Origin: CAYPNF01 sp964411985
GTDB taxonomy: Bacteria > Verrucomicrobiota > Verrucomicrobiia > Limisphaerales > J093
Assembly: GCA_964411985.1 (NCBI GenBank)
Contig: CAYPNF010000018.1
Span: 69,387-133,386, forward strand
Length of the DNA: 64,000 nucleotides
Reading direction: 5' to 3'
Of this stretch, positions 47,306 through 56,293 are shown piece after piece. Within the stretch, counting starts at the first letter, position 1. Every line of letters begins with the position of its first letter. The notes beneath the pieces were generated by a model. The model was not told where the DNA came from. It did no database searches and saw only the letters and a program-made list of their open reading frames with translations. Both the position numbers and the translations under genes were made by a program.

Positions 47306-50300
47306 TCAAGCCGGGGGAGGATTCTGCAGCGCCCGCTCTAGTTGCACTTGCGCGTCGGCGAAAGCATAGTTTTGAACGAGTGCCTGGAACTGTGTCCAAG
47401 TATCGCCGGCGAACAGCGGCCGCAAAACCTCCTGTCTTGTCTCGATGAAATCGGCAGCGCCGGGGTCAAACTCGGACAGCAGAACGATCAAACGGGCGGC
47501 AGCTTCGCGTGACTCCGCTGGGTTGATCGACCCAGTCGAGCTGGGAATCACCTTTGCAGGTACGGTCGTGCTTAGCCCCATTCGCAGGTGGCTGACGAGG
47601 GGATCGAGCTTGGCTGCAACCTGCTGCATTGCGGGATCCAGTTCCACGGGTGGGGCCTTGGCACGAAGCAGTGTTTCGAGAACGCCTGCGACCGCCTGGA
47701 CATCCCTGGCACCGATGTTTCCGGCAACCCCTTTCAGGGTATGGGCGAGGCGCTCGGCAAGCGCTGCATCGCCTTGCGCCAACGCCGCTGAAATCTGCTC
47801 GAGAGCCGGGCCCTGCTGCTCGACGAATTGGCCCAGCAGTTTTCGATAAAGCTTCTGATTCCCAGCGACGCGAGTCAGGCCGTCTTTCGTGTCGAGGCCT
47901 GCGAATTCCGGTAGGGGATCACCCTGCTGCGTTTGGCTGCCTCCGGTCTCGCCTACTTTGCTGCGGTGAGGGTCTGCTTCAAGAACGGCGACCGTCTGCG
48001 TCGAGGGTGGGCAGGTTCCCTTGCTGATGGTGATGGGCGGCAGAGGCTGGGTTCTCTTGTAGAAGCGGGCCACGGTCTCGAACAACATCGCCGGGTCGAT
48101 GGGCTTGCCGATGTGGTCATCCATGCCCGTCTCATGACAACGCTGGCGCTCCTCGATCGTCGCATGGGCGGTCATCGCGATGATGGGTAGCGTGCGGAAA
48201 CGGTCGTCGGAGCGGAGCTTCGCAGTAGCCTGGTAGCCGTCCATTTCCGGCATCTGAATATCCATCAACACCAGATCGAATGGGACAGGCTGGATCGAGG
48301 TTGACAGAATGTCGACCGCTACGCGCCCATTATTGGCGACTTTGACCGTGGCACCGACACCCTCGAGAAGCTCGACGGCAATCTGCTGATTGATCTCATT
48401 GTCTTCAGCCAGAAGAATACGCGCGCCTTGGAGCCGCGATTCCTGTACGCCCTCTCCAGCGGGCGCCGCTCCCTCCCCTGGATGAGCGAACACATTGACG
48501 AGCGCGTCCACGATCATGGACTTCGTGACCGGTTTCACCAAGAAACCGTCCAGGTGCAACTTCTCGGCTTCGTCGCGGACTTCTTCGCGTCCGAAGGCGG
48601 TCACAAGCACAATGGCCGGGGGGTGGCTCAGGGTTTCGTCGCCCTTGATGAGGCGGCTGGCTTCCAAGCCGTCCATCCCGGGCATCCGCCAATCCATGAA
48701 GACGATGTCGTACGGATCGGTGGCGTCATGCTCTTTGACTGCTGCGACGGCCTCTCGTCCCGACGCGACGACGTCCACCCGACTGGTAAGAGTGCTCAAG
48801 GGTTCCTGCAAGATCTCGCGGGCGGCTGAGTTGTCGTCCGCCACCAAAACACGCAGCAGGGCCAACCGCTGTGGAACTACGGAACCGGTCTTCCGTTCCA
48901 CACCCACGCCGAGCCGGATGGTAAAATAGAACGTGCTCCCGACGCCCGGTTCACTTTCCAGCCAGACTCGCCCGCCCATCAACTCCACCAGCCGGCGACA
49001 AATCGTGAGCCCCAATCCTGTGCCACCATGTTTGCGAGTGGTCGACATGTCGGCCTGGGTGAAGGGCTGGAATAGCTTGGCTGCCTGCTCCTTGGTCATC
49101 CCCATGCCGGTGTCGCGCACGGAGAACTTGAGTTGGACTCCATCCCCCGTGCGATCGATCAACTTGATGTTGAGTCTGATCTCTCCTTGCTCCGTGAACT
49201 TGACCGCATTGTTGACAAAGTTGGTCAGAATCTGGCCCAGCCGCAAGGGGTCGCCCAGCAGATATTCCGGAATTCCGGGCTCAACGTGAGCGAGATACTC
49301 GAGGCCTTTTTCATGCGCCTTCTGCGCCGTCAAGGTGGTGACCGAGCTAATCACATCGTCGAGCCTGAAACTCGTGGTTTCCATTTCCAGCTTGCCGGCC
49401 TCGATCTTGGAGAAATCAAGCACGTCATTGATCACCGCCAGCAGCGAGGTCCCTGCATTGTGCACCTTGCTGACGTAGTCTCTTTGCTTGGGGGTAAGCT
49501 GTGTTTTCAGGGCGAGGTGCGACAGCCCGATGATGGCGTTCATCGGCGTGCGGATTTCGTGGCTCATGTTCGCCAGGAACATGGACTTCATCTGGGTGGC
49601 TTCTTCGGCCTTCTGCTTGGCGATCTGAAGTTCATCGGCTTGCTGCTGCGTCCGCCGTTGGACCTCACTCGCCAGGCGCAGGTCATCTTGCATGTGGGCC
49701 CGCTCTTGAAGCGCAGGCATCATGGCGTTGAAGGTATGAGCCAGGTCGCCCAACTCGTCATTGCTGATCACGCTGGCTCGTGCCGACCAGTCCCCTTGAG
49801 CGGCCTTGACCGCTGCTGCGCGAAGGGAACGGATGGGTCTGAGCAGCCGATAGGTGACCCAGCCAGCGCCGAGCGAGGCCAAAACAGCCATGCCGGCGAT
49901 CCACCATTTCAGCTCTTCCGCCAGATTGCTCACGGGTTGATCGAACTGAGCGCGAGGTTGGACCACCGCGACCCTCCAGGGACGCTGGGTCATGCGTGTG
50001 TAACCTGCTACTTGTGGAAGGCCGTTCGCTCCGATGCCCATCAGGCACCCGCGGCTGTGCTTCTCTCTCAAAGCCCTGGCAAGCTCCTCTTCCCCCGCCG
50101 ACTCAATTCGCTCGACTCCGTACTGCAGTTTGGGATCGATCTGCTTCAAGGCTTCGGGAGAGAGGGTGCCGATGCTGTGATAAAGCTGCTTTGGGTTTGG
50201 GTGTGAGATGATGATCTCATGGGCATCGATCACGACGGCGAACCCCTGGGTGGTTTGCTTGCTCACGTCGAGGCAAACTCGGTCGATGACCTCGCCTTTG

Positions 50301-50890
50301 AGCTTGAGCACGACCACGCCGAGAAGCGTGCCGTCACGCTGTTTGATCGGTCCGGCCAGGAAAACACCGGGCTCGCGGGTCGTGACACCCATGGCAAGAT
50401 CGGAAATGACATTCCCACCATTCAGGGCACGCCGCATATACTCTCGCGTGGCCTTGTAGTCGCGGCCAACCATGTTGGGGCTGGTGGAGACGATGCAGAT
50501 GCCCTGGCTATCGGCGATGTAAGCCAGAGCCAGGTCTGGATCGCAAGACAAGAACTCCTTGAGCCATTGTTCCACGCCGGGAAGCAAATCCGCTCTCTGG
50601 GGGGGCGGAGTGGCGCACGCCTTCACTACCGTTTCGGTCAAGGCAACCACTCTTTGGAGGCGCTGCGCTTGGGAGAAAACCTGATCCAGCCGGGCTCCCG
50701 CGGTGGAGGCGATGAGTTGGAGATTTTGCTGGGCGGTGGCTCCGATGGCATCGACGCCGCGTCGGATGCTGATGGCACCTACAAGGATGAGAGGTACCAC
50801 AACTGCGGGCAGAAGCAAAACGAGCATCTTACCCAAAATCGGCAGACGAAAACGGCGTATCCACAACGGAAATAAGTCAGAGTTTGCCAT
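47306..50890 (-). CDS. Hybrid sensor histidine kinase with Cache, HAMP, two receivers and HPt
   Basis: ATG 50890 gives 1194 residues; an upstream TTG at 50917 is less likely. There is a transmembrane helix near residues 20-42, a large periplasmic Cache-type domain, a second helix (near WWIAGMAVLASLGAGWVTY), a HAMP domain (LRPIRSLRAAAVKAAQG) and a coiled coil. The HisKA site is MSHEIRTPMN with His444, followed by an HATPase domain with DTGMGM and GTGLGLTI. Two receivers follow (FMDWRMPGMDG and LMDIQMPEMDG), then an HPt helix with the phospho-histidine segment AERLAHTLKGVAGNIG. This is the full phosphorelay layout. No partner regulator with a receiver is next to it; the downstream activator has a GAF instead. 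An intrinsic terminator separates it from the DUF2959 gene. Confidence 0.95.
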   Translation of the reverse strand: MANSDLFPLWIRRFRLPILGKMLVLLLPAVVVPLILVGAISIRRGVDAIGATAQQNLQLIASTAGARLDQVFSQAQRLQRVVALTETVVKACATPPPQRADLLPGVEQWLKEFLSCDPDLALAYIADSQGICIVSTSPNMVGRDYKATREYMRRALNGGNVISDLAMGVTTREPGVFLAGPIKQRDGTLLGVVVLKLKGEVIDRVCLDVSKQTTQGFAVVIDAHEIIISHPNPKQLYHSIGTLSPEALKQIDPKLQYGVERIESAGEEELARALREKHSRGCLMGIGANGLPQVAGYTRMTQRPWRVAVVQPRAQFDQPVSNLAEELKWWIAGMAVLASLGAGWVTYRLLRPIRSLRAAAVKAAQGDWSARASVISNDELGDLAHTFNAMMPALQERAHMQDDLRLASEVQRRTQQQADELQIAKQKAEEATQMKSMFLANMSHEIRTPMNAIIGLSHLALKTQLTPKQRDYVSKVHNAGTSLLAVINDVLDFSKIEAGKLEMETTSFRLDDVISSVTTLTAQKAHEKGLEYLAHVEPGIPEYLLGDPLRLGQILTNFVNNAVKFTEQGEIRLNIKLIDRTGDGVQLKFSVRDTGMGMTKEQAAKLFQPFTQADMSTTRKHGGTGLGLTICRRLVELMGGRVWLESEPGVGSTFYFTIRLGVGVERKTGSVVPQRLALLRVLVADDNSAAREILQEPLSTLTSRVDVVASGREAVAAVKEHDATDPYDIVFMDWRMPGMDGLEASRLIKGDETLSHPPAIVLVTAFGREEVRDEAEKLHLDGFLVKPVTKSMIVDALVNVFAHPGEGAAPAGEGVQESRLQGARILLAEDNEINQQIAVELLEGVGATVKVANNGRVAVDILSTSIQPVPFDLVLMDIQMPEMDGYQATAKLRSDDRFRTLPIIAMTAHATIEERQRCHETGMDDHIGKPIDPAMLFETVARFYKRTQPLPPITISKGTCPPSTQTVAVLEADPHRSKVGETGGSQTQQGDPLPEFAGLDTKDGLTRVAGNQKLYRKLLGQFVEQQGPALEQISAALAQGDAALAERLAHTLKGVAGNIGARDVQAVAGVLETLLRAKAPPVELDPAMQQVAAKLDPLVSHLRMGLSTTVPAKVIPSSTGSINPAESREAAARLIVLLSEFDPGAADFIETRQEVLRPLFAGDTWTQFQALVQNYAFADAQVQLERALQNPPPA

Positions 50891-50938
50891 GGTCGGGTTT
50901 TCGTTGAAGGGGGACAAAAAGGCTCTCAGAAAGAGAAA

Positions 50939-50970
50939 CCTGGTGTCCCAGCAGAAACCAGGACACCAGG
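50939..50970 (-). terminator. Intrinsic terminator after the DUF2959 gene
   Basis: On the minus strand CCTGGTGTCC and GGACACCAGG form a perfect 10-bp stem with a 12-base loop, followed by TTTCTCTTT. It lies 45 bases beyond the DUF2959 stop and before the histidine kinase start, so the two are separate transcripts at least in part. Confidence 0.7.
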
Positions 50971-50989
50971 CCGAAGTGTTCGGGAAGAA

Positions 50990-51007
50990 TGCCGAGCCTT
51001 CTCGGCA
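50990..51007 (-). terminator. Compact hairpin directly after the DUF2959 stop
   Basis: TGCCGAG and CTCGGCA form a perfect 7-bp stem with a four-base loop, 8 bases after the minus-strand stop at 51016. The minus-strand sequence after it is TTCTTCCC, a weak T-rich stretch. It probably acts with the larger hairpin at 50939-50970 as a tandem terminator. Confidence 0.5.
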
Positions 51008-51015
51008 GGTGTAGA

Positions 51016-51669
51016 CTACTTTTTGGCGGTGGTTGTAAGCGATTGCTGCATACTGTCTAACTCTTTGATGGCATCAAAAAGGTGGGTCCGCACCACGCCG
51101 AGATTGAACTTGGCGCTGCTAACCGTCCCTTTGATGGCCTTGACACCTCCGGGTGTCAGGTCGTTGGCGAGCATCTTCTTGATATCGGCCAAGTCGGAGA
51201 GGTAGGGATTGAAGCTTGTTCCGGCGGCCTGCAGCTCTGCTGTCGCTTTGTCATAGCTCTTTTGGACCGCAGCGAGTCGTTTTTGGGCTTGCTTGCGCAG
51301 CTTCTCGTTGGCGATGCCTTCGATATCCTGCTGCCAGGTGGCGAAGTGAGCCTTGGCATCCGCCTCCATGGCGGTGGAGCGCTTGACGGTCTTGGCGGCG
51401 TCGGCCTGGGCCTTGGTCACGTCCGCCACATAGGCATTATAGGTGGGCTTCATGTCGCCCTCCTTCTGTTTGACCAGGGCATCGATGCTGTTCACCGTGG
51501 CCTGGAGTTGGTCGCGAGTGGCGATCACTTCATCGCGGGTGGCCTGGATGGAGGCGGCCAGCTTTTCCTGGCTCGCCGAGGCCTGAGTGGCCAGCATAGC
51601 GAAGGCGAGCAGGAGCGCCTTGGGCCACGCAGCCCAAGCATTTGTGAGTAGGGTTTTTGTTGTGTTCAT
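51016..51669 (-). CDS. Secreted DUF2959 family protein
   Basis: The 217-residue protein has a signal peptide (MNTTKTLLTNAWAAWPKALLLAFAMLATQASAS). The rest is almost wholly helical and polar (IQATRDEVIATRDQLQATVNSIDALVKQKEGDMKP, KLRKQAQKRLAAVQKSYDKATAELQAAG), a coiled coil as in DUF2959. The function of that family is not established. The end (SSAKFNLGVVRTHLFDAIKELDSM) is also typical of DUF2959. It is downstream of the second sulfatase gene, 122 bases away, and is followed by two hairpins. Confidence 0.85.
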   Translation of the reverse strand: MNTTKTLLTNAWAAWPKALLLAFAMLATQASASQEKLAASIQATRDEVIATRDQLQATVNSIDALVKQKEGDMKPTYNAYVADVTKAQADAAKTVKRSTAMEADAKAHFATWQQDIEGIANEKLRKQAQKRLAAVQKSYDKATAELQAAGTSFNPYLSDLADIKKMLANDLTPGGVKAIKGTVSSAKFNLGVVRTHLFDAIKELDSMQQSLTTTAKK

Positions 51670-51791
51670 ATGGATCTATCTGTTGTTTCGTTGGTTTATG
51701 GTTTCGTTAAATGACGATGTTTGAATTTATTCAGGCGGTTCAGTCGGAAAAGGGCAGGGCCCCCTCGCCAGCCAACCGCCTTGTTGGCCGT

Positions 51792-54218
51792 CTAGTCCGA
51801 CAGGGCTTTCTTCATAGCTGCCGTGCGCTGACCCAGATCCGCTTCCGCCTTGACGGCGGCCCCGACGGGCTTCACGTCCACGACGACCTTGAGAATCTTG
51901 CCCGTGAAGGCGTTGTCCCGCTCTTTATAGTCCGCAGTGACGGGTGTGGCGTCATCCATCCCCACGCCCGCAGTCTCATCAGCAGAGAAGATCATCCCCT
52001 GCGTACGCTCGATCCGGCCACTAGCGGCCTTCTCGCCGTTGATCAGAATGGTCGCGACTCCGCCCTTGCCGATTCCCCCGCCGTCGTAGTCGAAGTTCAT
52101 GCGGAGGGTAGCCTTCCCCGCGGCCAGCGCCTGCGAGGCGGAGACCCTGTATTCCTCAAGCCCTAGGAAGTTGTAGCAGTAAGTCGGTTTGCCGTCCTTC
52201 ACATAAAGGCTCCAGCCGCCGAAGCGGCCGCCTTGGGCCAGAATGACCCCACTGGGGGAACCTTCCGGGATCTCCACCTCCGCCGTGATGGAGAGCGAAC
52301 GGTTCTTGATGTTGATGAAGACGTTTTCGCTCATCGAGTTCATGCCCTCGGAAAGGGTGAGGGAAGTACGCTCTCCCATCAAGTCGGGCCGGCCCGCTGT
52401 TGCTGGTACGATACGTTCGAGCAGTCGGTCATCGATCGGCAGGACGCGGTACTGGACTGCTTCCTTCATGAAGATATCTTGCAGTTCCTTGAGCTTTGCC
52501 GGGTTGGTCGCAGCCAGGTCGTTCGCCAGGCTGAAGTCCTGGCGTGTGTCGTAGAGTTCCCACTGGTCATTCTGCAGCTTTTGCCGGGGTACCTTCTCCC
52601 ACGGGGCGCGGTGGATGGTGCCGGCAAACCAACCGTCATGATAGATGGCGCGGTTGCCGAAGACCTCGAAGTACTGGGTCTTGTGGGTGCTCTTGGCGTC
52701 GGGTTGATCGAAGGTGTAAAGCATGCTCACCCCTTCAATAGGGCTCTGGACGGTACCGTTGACACTCTTGGGTTCGGGCAGGTTCGCCGCTTCGAGCACG
52801 GTGGGAGCTACATCAATGACATGGTGCCATTGCGGGCGGACCTGGTTCATGTTCTTGATTCGCTTGGGCCAGGAGACGATCAGGCCATTGCGGGTACCTC
52901 CGTAGTTGGAGGGAATCTGCTTGGTCCACGTGAACGGCGCATCTCCCGCAACCGCCCAACCCGCGGCCATGTGCGGATAGGTGGAAGGCCCACCCCAATC
53001 GTCGTAGTGCTTGAGCATGTCTTGCACGGTCTCCTGAACGTTATTGAAGTAGGTCATCTCGCTGAACATGCCGCTCATGCCACCCTCGGCGCTCGTGCCA
53101 TTGTCGCCCAGGATGTAGAAGATCAGGGTGTTGTCGAACTGGCCAACATCGCTGATGGCATCGAACAGCCTGCCGATTTCGTGGTCGCAGTATTCGCCAA
53201 AGCCGGCATAGACTTCCATCTGCCGGGCGAAGAGCTTCTGTTCGTCGGCGGTTAAGGTATCCCAATTCTTGATGTCCTTGGGCTTGGGAGCCAGTTTTGT
53301 GCCTGGCGGCACAACCCCCAGCGCGATCTGACGCGCCAGCGTCTCGTCCCGCAATTTGTCCCAGCCGCCATCGAATCGACCTTTGTTCTTGGCAATCCAT
53401 TCTTTGGGCACATGGTGAGGCGCGTGGGTGGCACCCGGTGCGAAGTACATGAAGAAGGGTTTGTCCGGCGTGAGCGACTTCTGGAACTTCATCCAGGCGA
53501 TGGCTTGGTCAGTCATGTCGGTCATGAAGTTGTACCCGGGATGGTGCGGCGTGGGGATTCGGGTCATGCCGTCATAGAGCGTGGGTGCCCACTGATCGGT
53601 CTCACCACCGAAGAAACCGTAGAACTTGTCGAAGCCCGAACGAGTCGGCCAGCGGTCGGTCGGACCCGATGGGCTGACCTCCCACGGCGCAGTCTCGTGG
53701 TTCTTGCCAAAGAATCCGGTGCTGTAACCGTTTAGGCGTAGCATTTCAGCCAGGGGCGCCACGCTGTTGGGGCGCTGGCCGGTGTTCCCCGGAAAAGCTG
53801 TGGCGGTTTCGGTGATGCTCCCCATGTTGTTCATGTGGTGATTCCGACCCGAGAGGAGCGCTGTTCGTGTGGGGGAACAGAGTGCGGTGGTGTGAAAGTG
53901 GTTGTACCGCAGTCCCTTGCTGGCTAGGCGTTCCGCCGTAGGCATGCGCACTGGCCCGCCGAAGGCGCTGGGCATGCCAAAGCCCATGTCGTCCACAAGA
54001 ACGATCAAAACGTTCGGAGCCTCCGCGGGCGCCTTGACCTCGAACCGTGGCGGCGGTTGAGTGTCGCGGGCGTCGAGCACCGTGCTGCGCGGGTAATCGG
54101 GCTCGCGGATCGGAAGAGTCGTTCGGTCCAGTTTCACCGCCGCACTCTGCGCTAGAGTGTGCGGGGCGAGGACTGCCGCGCCTAGCGCCAGGGCGAGGGT
54201 AACAGAGAATGGGTTCAT
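51792..54218 (-). CDS. Secreted arylsulfatase with C-terminal lectin-like domain
   Basis: The 808-residue protein has a signal peptide ending TLAQS. NVLIVLVDDMGFG supplies metal aspartates, and Cys114 in ALCSPTRTALLSGR is the formylglycine site. GFFGKNHETAP, GATHAPHHVPKEW and IFYILGDNGTSAEGG complete the sulfatase active site. The sulfatase part ends near residue 600; residues about 620-800 are beta-rich (ITAEVEIPEGSPSGVILAQGGRFGGWSLYVKDGKPTYCYN, KILKVVVDV), a concanavalin A-like module often found in large arylsulfatases. Substrate could be a sulfated glycan or aryl ester. It is 85 bases downstream of the Spy-like gene and may share its transcript. Confidence 0.95.
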   Translation of the reverse strand: MNPFSVTLALALGAAVLAPHTLAQSAAVKLDRTTLPIREPDYPRSTVLDARDTQPPPRFEVKAPAEAPNVLIVLVDDMGFGMPSAFGGPVRMPTAERLASKGLRYNHFHTTALCSPTRTALLSGRNHHMNNMGSITETATAFPGNTGQRPNSVAPLAEMLRLNGYSTGFFGKNHETAPWEVSPSGPTDRWPTRSGFDKFYGFFGGETDQWAPTLYDGMTRIPTPHHPGYNFMTDMTDQAIAWMKFQKSLTPDKPFFMYFAPGATHAPHHVPKEWIAKNKGRFDGGWDKLRDETLARQIALGVVPPGTKLAPKPKDIKNWDTLTADEQKLFARQMEVYAGFGEYCDHEIGRLFDAISDVGQFDNTLIFYILGDNGTSAEGGMSGMFSEMTYFNNVQETVQDMLKHYDDWGGPSTYPHMAAGWAVAGDAPFTWTKQIPSNYGGTRNGLIVSWPKRIKNMNQVRPQWHHVIDVAPTVLEAANLPEPKSVNGTVQSPIEGVSMLYTFDQPDAKSTHKTQYFEVFGNRAIYHDGWFAGTIHRAPWEKVPRQKLQNDQWELYDTRQDFSLANDLAATNPAKLKELQDIFMKEAVQYRVLPIDDRLLERIVPATAGRPDLMGERTSLTLSEGMNSMSENVFINIKNRSLSITAEVEIPEGSPSGVILAQGGRFGGWSLYVKDGKPTYCYNFLGLEEYRVSASQALAAGKATLRMNFDYDGGGIGKGGVATILINGEKAASGRIERTQGMIFSADETAGVGMDDATPVTADYKERDNAFTGKILKVVVDVKPVGAAVKAEADLGQRTAAMKKALSD

Positions 54219-54303
54219 TTTATGTCTGCCTTAGGGTTTGACGATGGATTCCGGCCGTTGTTCAACGGGAACGAGGGCGAGCTCAGACTCGCCCAGCGTG
54301 GGT

Positions 54304-55323
54304 CTAGGGCTTGCTGACCTCGAGAGCAAGGGTTTCCGTGACCCGGAAGACCACGAGATCGCCCACTTTGCGTTGTTTCAGGTCGATGTCATCCCGTACC
54401 GGAAACGTCTTGGTGGAACCATCTTCGAATCGCAGGGTGGCGGTGCGTTGCTGCTGATCGATGGCGGTCACCGTGGCGCTAATCCGCGCTGTCCCCGCCA
54501 TCACGCCGCCCGGCTTGGCTCCCTTTGGCGCCAAAGCAACGAGCTCTGCCGCCTGATCGTTTGCCACCTCACCCGGCTTGCCCATCTGCACGATCATTTC
54601 TTCGGTGGCTGTGACCTTAAGTTGATCGCCAAGTTGGATTTGCTCGAAATTGATCGCCTCTGGCCCGACCTTCACCGTTTTCTTGATGCCATCCGCGCTG
54701 ACGAGAGTCAGCTTGCGGTTGGGCTTGTCGATCAAGGCCACCGTGGCCACCCACTCGTAGGTTTTGACCACAATTCCGCCCGGGATTCCTTCTGCCAATG
54801 CGACGCCACCCATGCCCTCACCTGTGATACGGCCTTCAATCGGCACCAGCGGGATCTCTGCGGCCAACTGCAGCTTGACCGCCAAGTCGAGCCTGTTTTC
54901 CACTTGCGCGAACCGAAGGCTCTTCTCCGGCGAGAGGACCTGGGCACATTTTTTGAGGTAAGTGGCGCGTGTGGACGCCTGTTTCTTTTCCAGGTTGGTG
55001 AGTTCCTTAAGCATGCCCTTGGCACGACCCTCGGGTGTGTTGGGGTAGTATCCGGCGTATTCCTTTACGAGTTTCACGAGGCCATCCGCCACCAAGTCCA
55101 TCTCGGCGCGATACTGGCGATACAGCGGCCAGAATTTCTCGGCCTCCGCCGGCGTCAGGTGAAGGGATTCCTCAACAACCGCCTGTCGGTCGGCCTTCAG
55201 GACGCTGCGGGCCACCGCGATGGGATCTTGGGCTGTTGGGGCAGCGGCCTGCCCTGAGGGGAGGTTGAGAACTGTTGCTATGAAGGAGGTGAGGACAGTG
55301 AAGCGATGGTAGGCTGTGATCAT
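54304..55323 (-). CDS. Secreted Spy/CpxP-like helical protein with C-terminal beta domains
   Basis: The 339-residue protein has a hydrophobic export segment (about 8-26). Residues about 45-150 are helical with LTPAEAEKFWPLYRQYRAEM, the LTxxE-type motif of Spy/CpxP-like periplasmic proteins. From about 170 on it is beta-rich with repeated VxA/LxxxxxxxTL strands (VATVALIDKPNRKLTLVSADG, ATVTAIDQQQRTATLRFEDGS) that look like two small OB-like or copy-of-each-other modules. A periplasmic stress or chaperone role is inferred. It is followed by the larger sulfatase and preceded by the hypothetical protein at 55361 (37-base gap). Confidence 0.7.
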   Translation of the reverse strand: MITAYHRFTVLTSFIATVLNLPSGQAAAPTAQDPIAVARSVLKADRQAVVEESLHLTPAEAEKFWPLYRQYRAEMDLVADGLVKLVKEYAGYYPNTPEGRAKGMLKELTNLEKKQASTRATYLKKCAQVLSPEKSLRFAQVENRLDLAVKLQLAAEIPLVPIEGRITGEGMGGVALAEGIPGGIVVKTYEWVATVALIDKPNRKLTLVSADGIKKTVKVGPEAINFEQIQLGDQLKVTATEEMIVQMGKPGEVANDQAAELVALAPKGAKPGGVMAGTARISATVTAIDQQQRTATLRFEDGSTKTFPVRDDIDLKQRKVGDLVVFRVTETLALEVSKP

Positions 55324-55360
55324 AGGTGTACTGTATTTGAAAGTTGGTCATTTGGAAACT

Positions 55361-56059
55361 TCAGTTTCCCGATTTGCGGTAGCCTGAGTTCTCCACCTTG
55401 ACGGTTAAGTTTTTGCCCTTGGCCTCGAGGGTGGAGGTTGAGGCGTAGGTGGCATTGTTGTCGAGGGTGCTAAAGCGCACGTCCAGCAACACCGGTTCCT
55501 TTTGCGAATCGAGATAGGTCGAGACCTTCGCTTCCAACGGGCGATTGCTCGCCAGGTCCACGTCCATTACCAGGCTATCCCCAGCTTTGACGTAGTTGGC
55601 AAAGGTCAGTCGCACCCGTTGGCCGGGCAGGGGTGTGAGGGAAGCCTTGCCTGCATCTTTGGCGGCTTGGATCTTGGCTTGATCCGGTGGAACGTACTGC
55701 TTCACGAGTGCCACCGCTTCTTTCATGTAGTCGGCCATCTCCTCTTTCTTCGACTCGACAATCTTCCCGCGCAGCCCGCGCTTCTTCTCCTCAGGAGGCG
55801 GTGCGGTGACCGGGACTTTCTGCACCTTTCCGTCCGCACCATGATAACACCGGTTCATCTGGCGAGACTTCTCCTCGCCTTTGAGGCTGACCACGGTGGT
55901 TTCCATCCATTCGTATTGCTTGAGGACGGCCTGGCTGGTCGCGAGGGAGGCTTTGAGGGCCACTACGCGTTCTTGAACCGTGGGTTGTGGAGCTTGGGCC
56001 TGGCTGCTAACGATCAGCAGCAGGGCCGTCGGTAGGAGTGCTTTTAGATAGATTCTCAT
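55361..56059 (-). CDS. Secreted protein of unknown function
   Basis: I cannot assign a family to this 232-residue protein. It has a signal peptide (MRIYLKALLPTALLLIVSSQAQA). Residues about 25-140 are helical and charged (ALKASLATSQAVLKQYEWMETT, KKEEMADYMKEAVALVKQYV), and residues about 150-232 are beta-rich (RLTFANYVKAGDSLVMDVDLASN). A single cysteine is seen in MNRCYHGADG. The layout resembles outer-membrane lipoprotein-sorting or stress proteins but proves nothing. It is 37 bases upstream of the Spy-like gene. The 234 bases between it and the DUF2950 gene show no gene or clear hairpin. Confidence 0.65.
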   Translation of the reverse strand: MRIYLKALLPTALLLIVSSQAQAPQPTVQERVVALKASLATSQAVLKQYEWMETTVVSLKGEEKSRQMNRCYHGADGKVQKVPVTAPPPEEKKRGLRGKIVESKKEEMADYMKEAVALVKQYVPPDQAKIQAAKDAGKASLTPLPGQRVRLTFANYVKAGDSLVMDVDLASNRPLEAKVSTYLDSQKEPVLLDVRFSTLDNNATYASTSTLEAKGKNLTVKVENSGYRKSGN

Positions 56060-56293
56060 GGTTTCCAGAATGTACGCTTTTTCGATTGTAAGGACCGTCG
56101 TTCATTGTATCCGGTTAGGAGACTCACGAACCAGCTCTGTTGCCTGGCTCCACCGCCGGATCAGCCTGGGGAACCGGCGCTTGGGGTGCGGGGTGGTACA
56201 CCGCTCACAACCAGACCTTTCTTCCCGGCCAAGGCTACGCAGGTGATGTTGGATCCGTGGTTGGCCTTTCGTTGTCCGTGGCCATTGGCAGGT

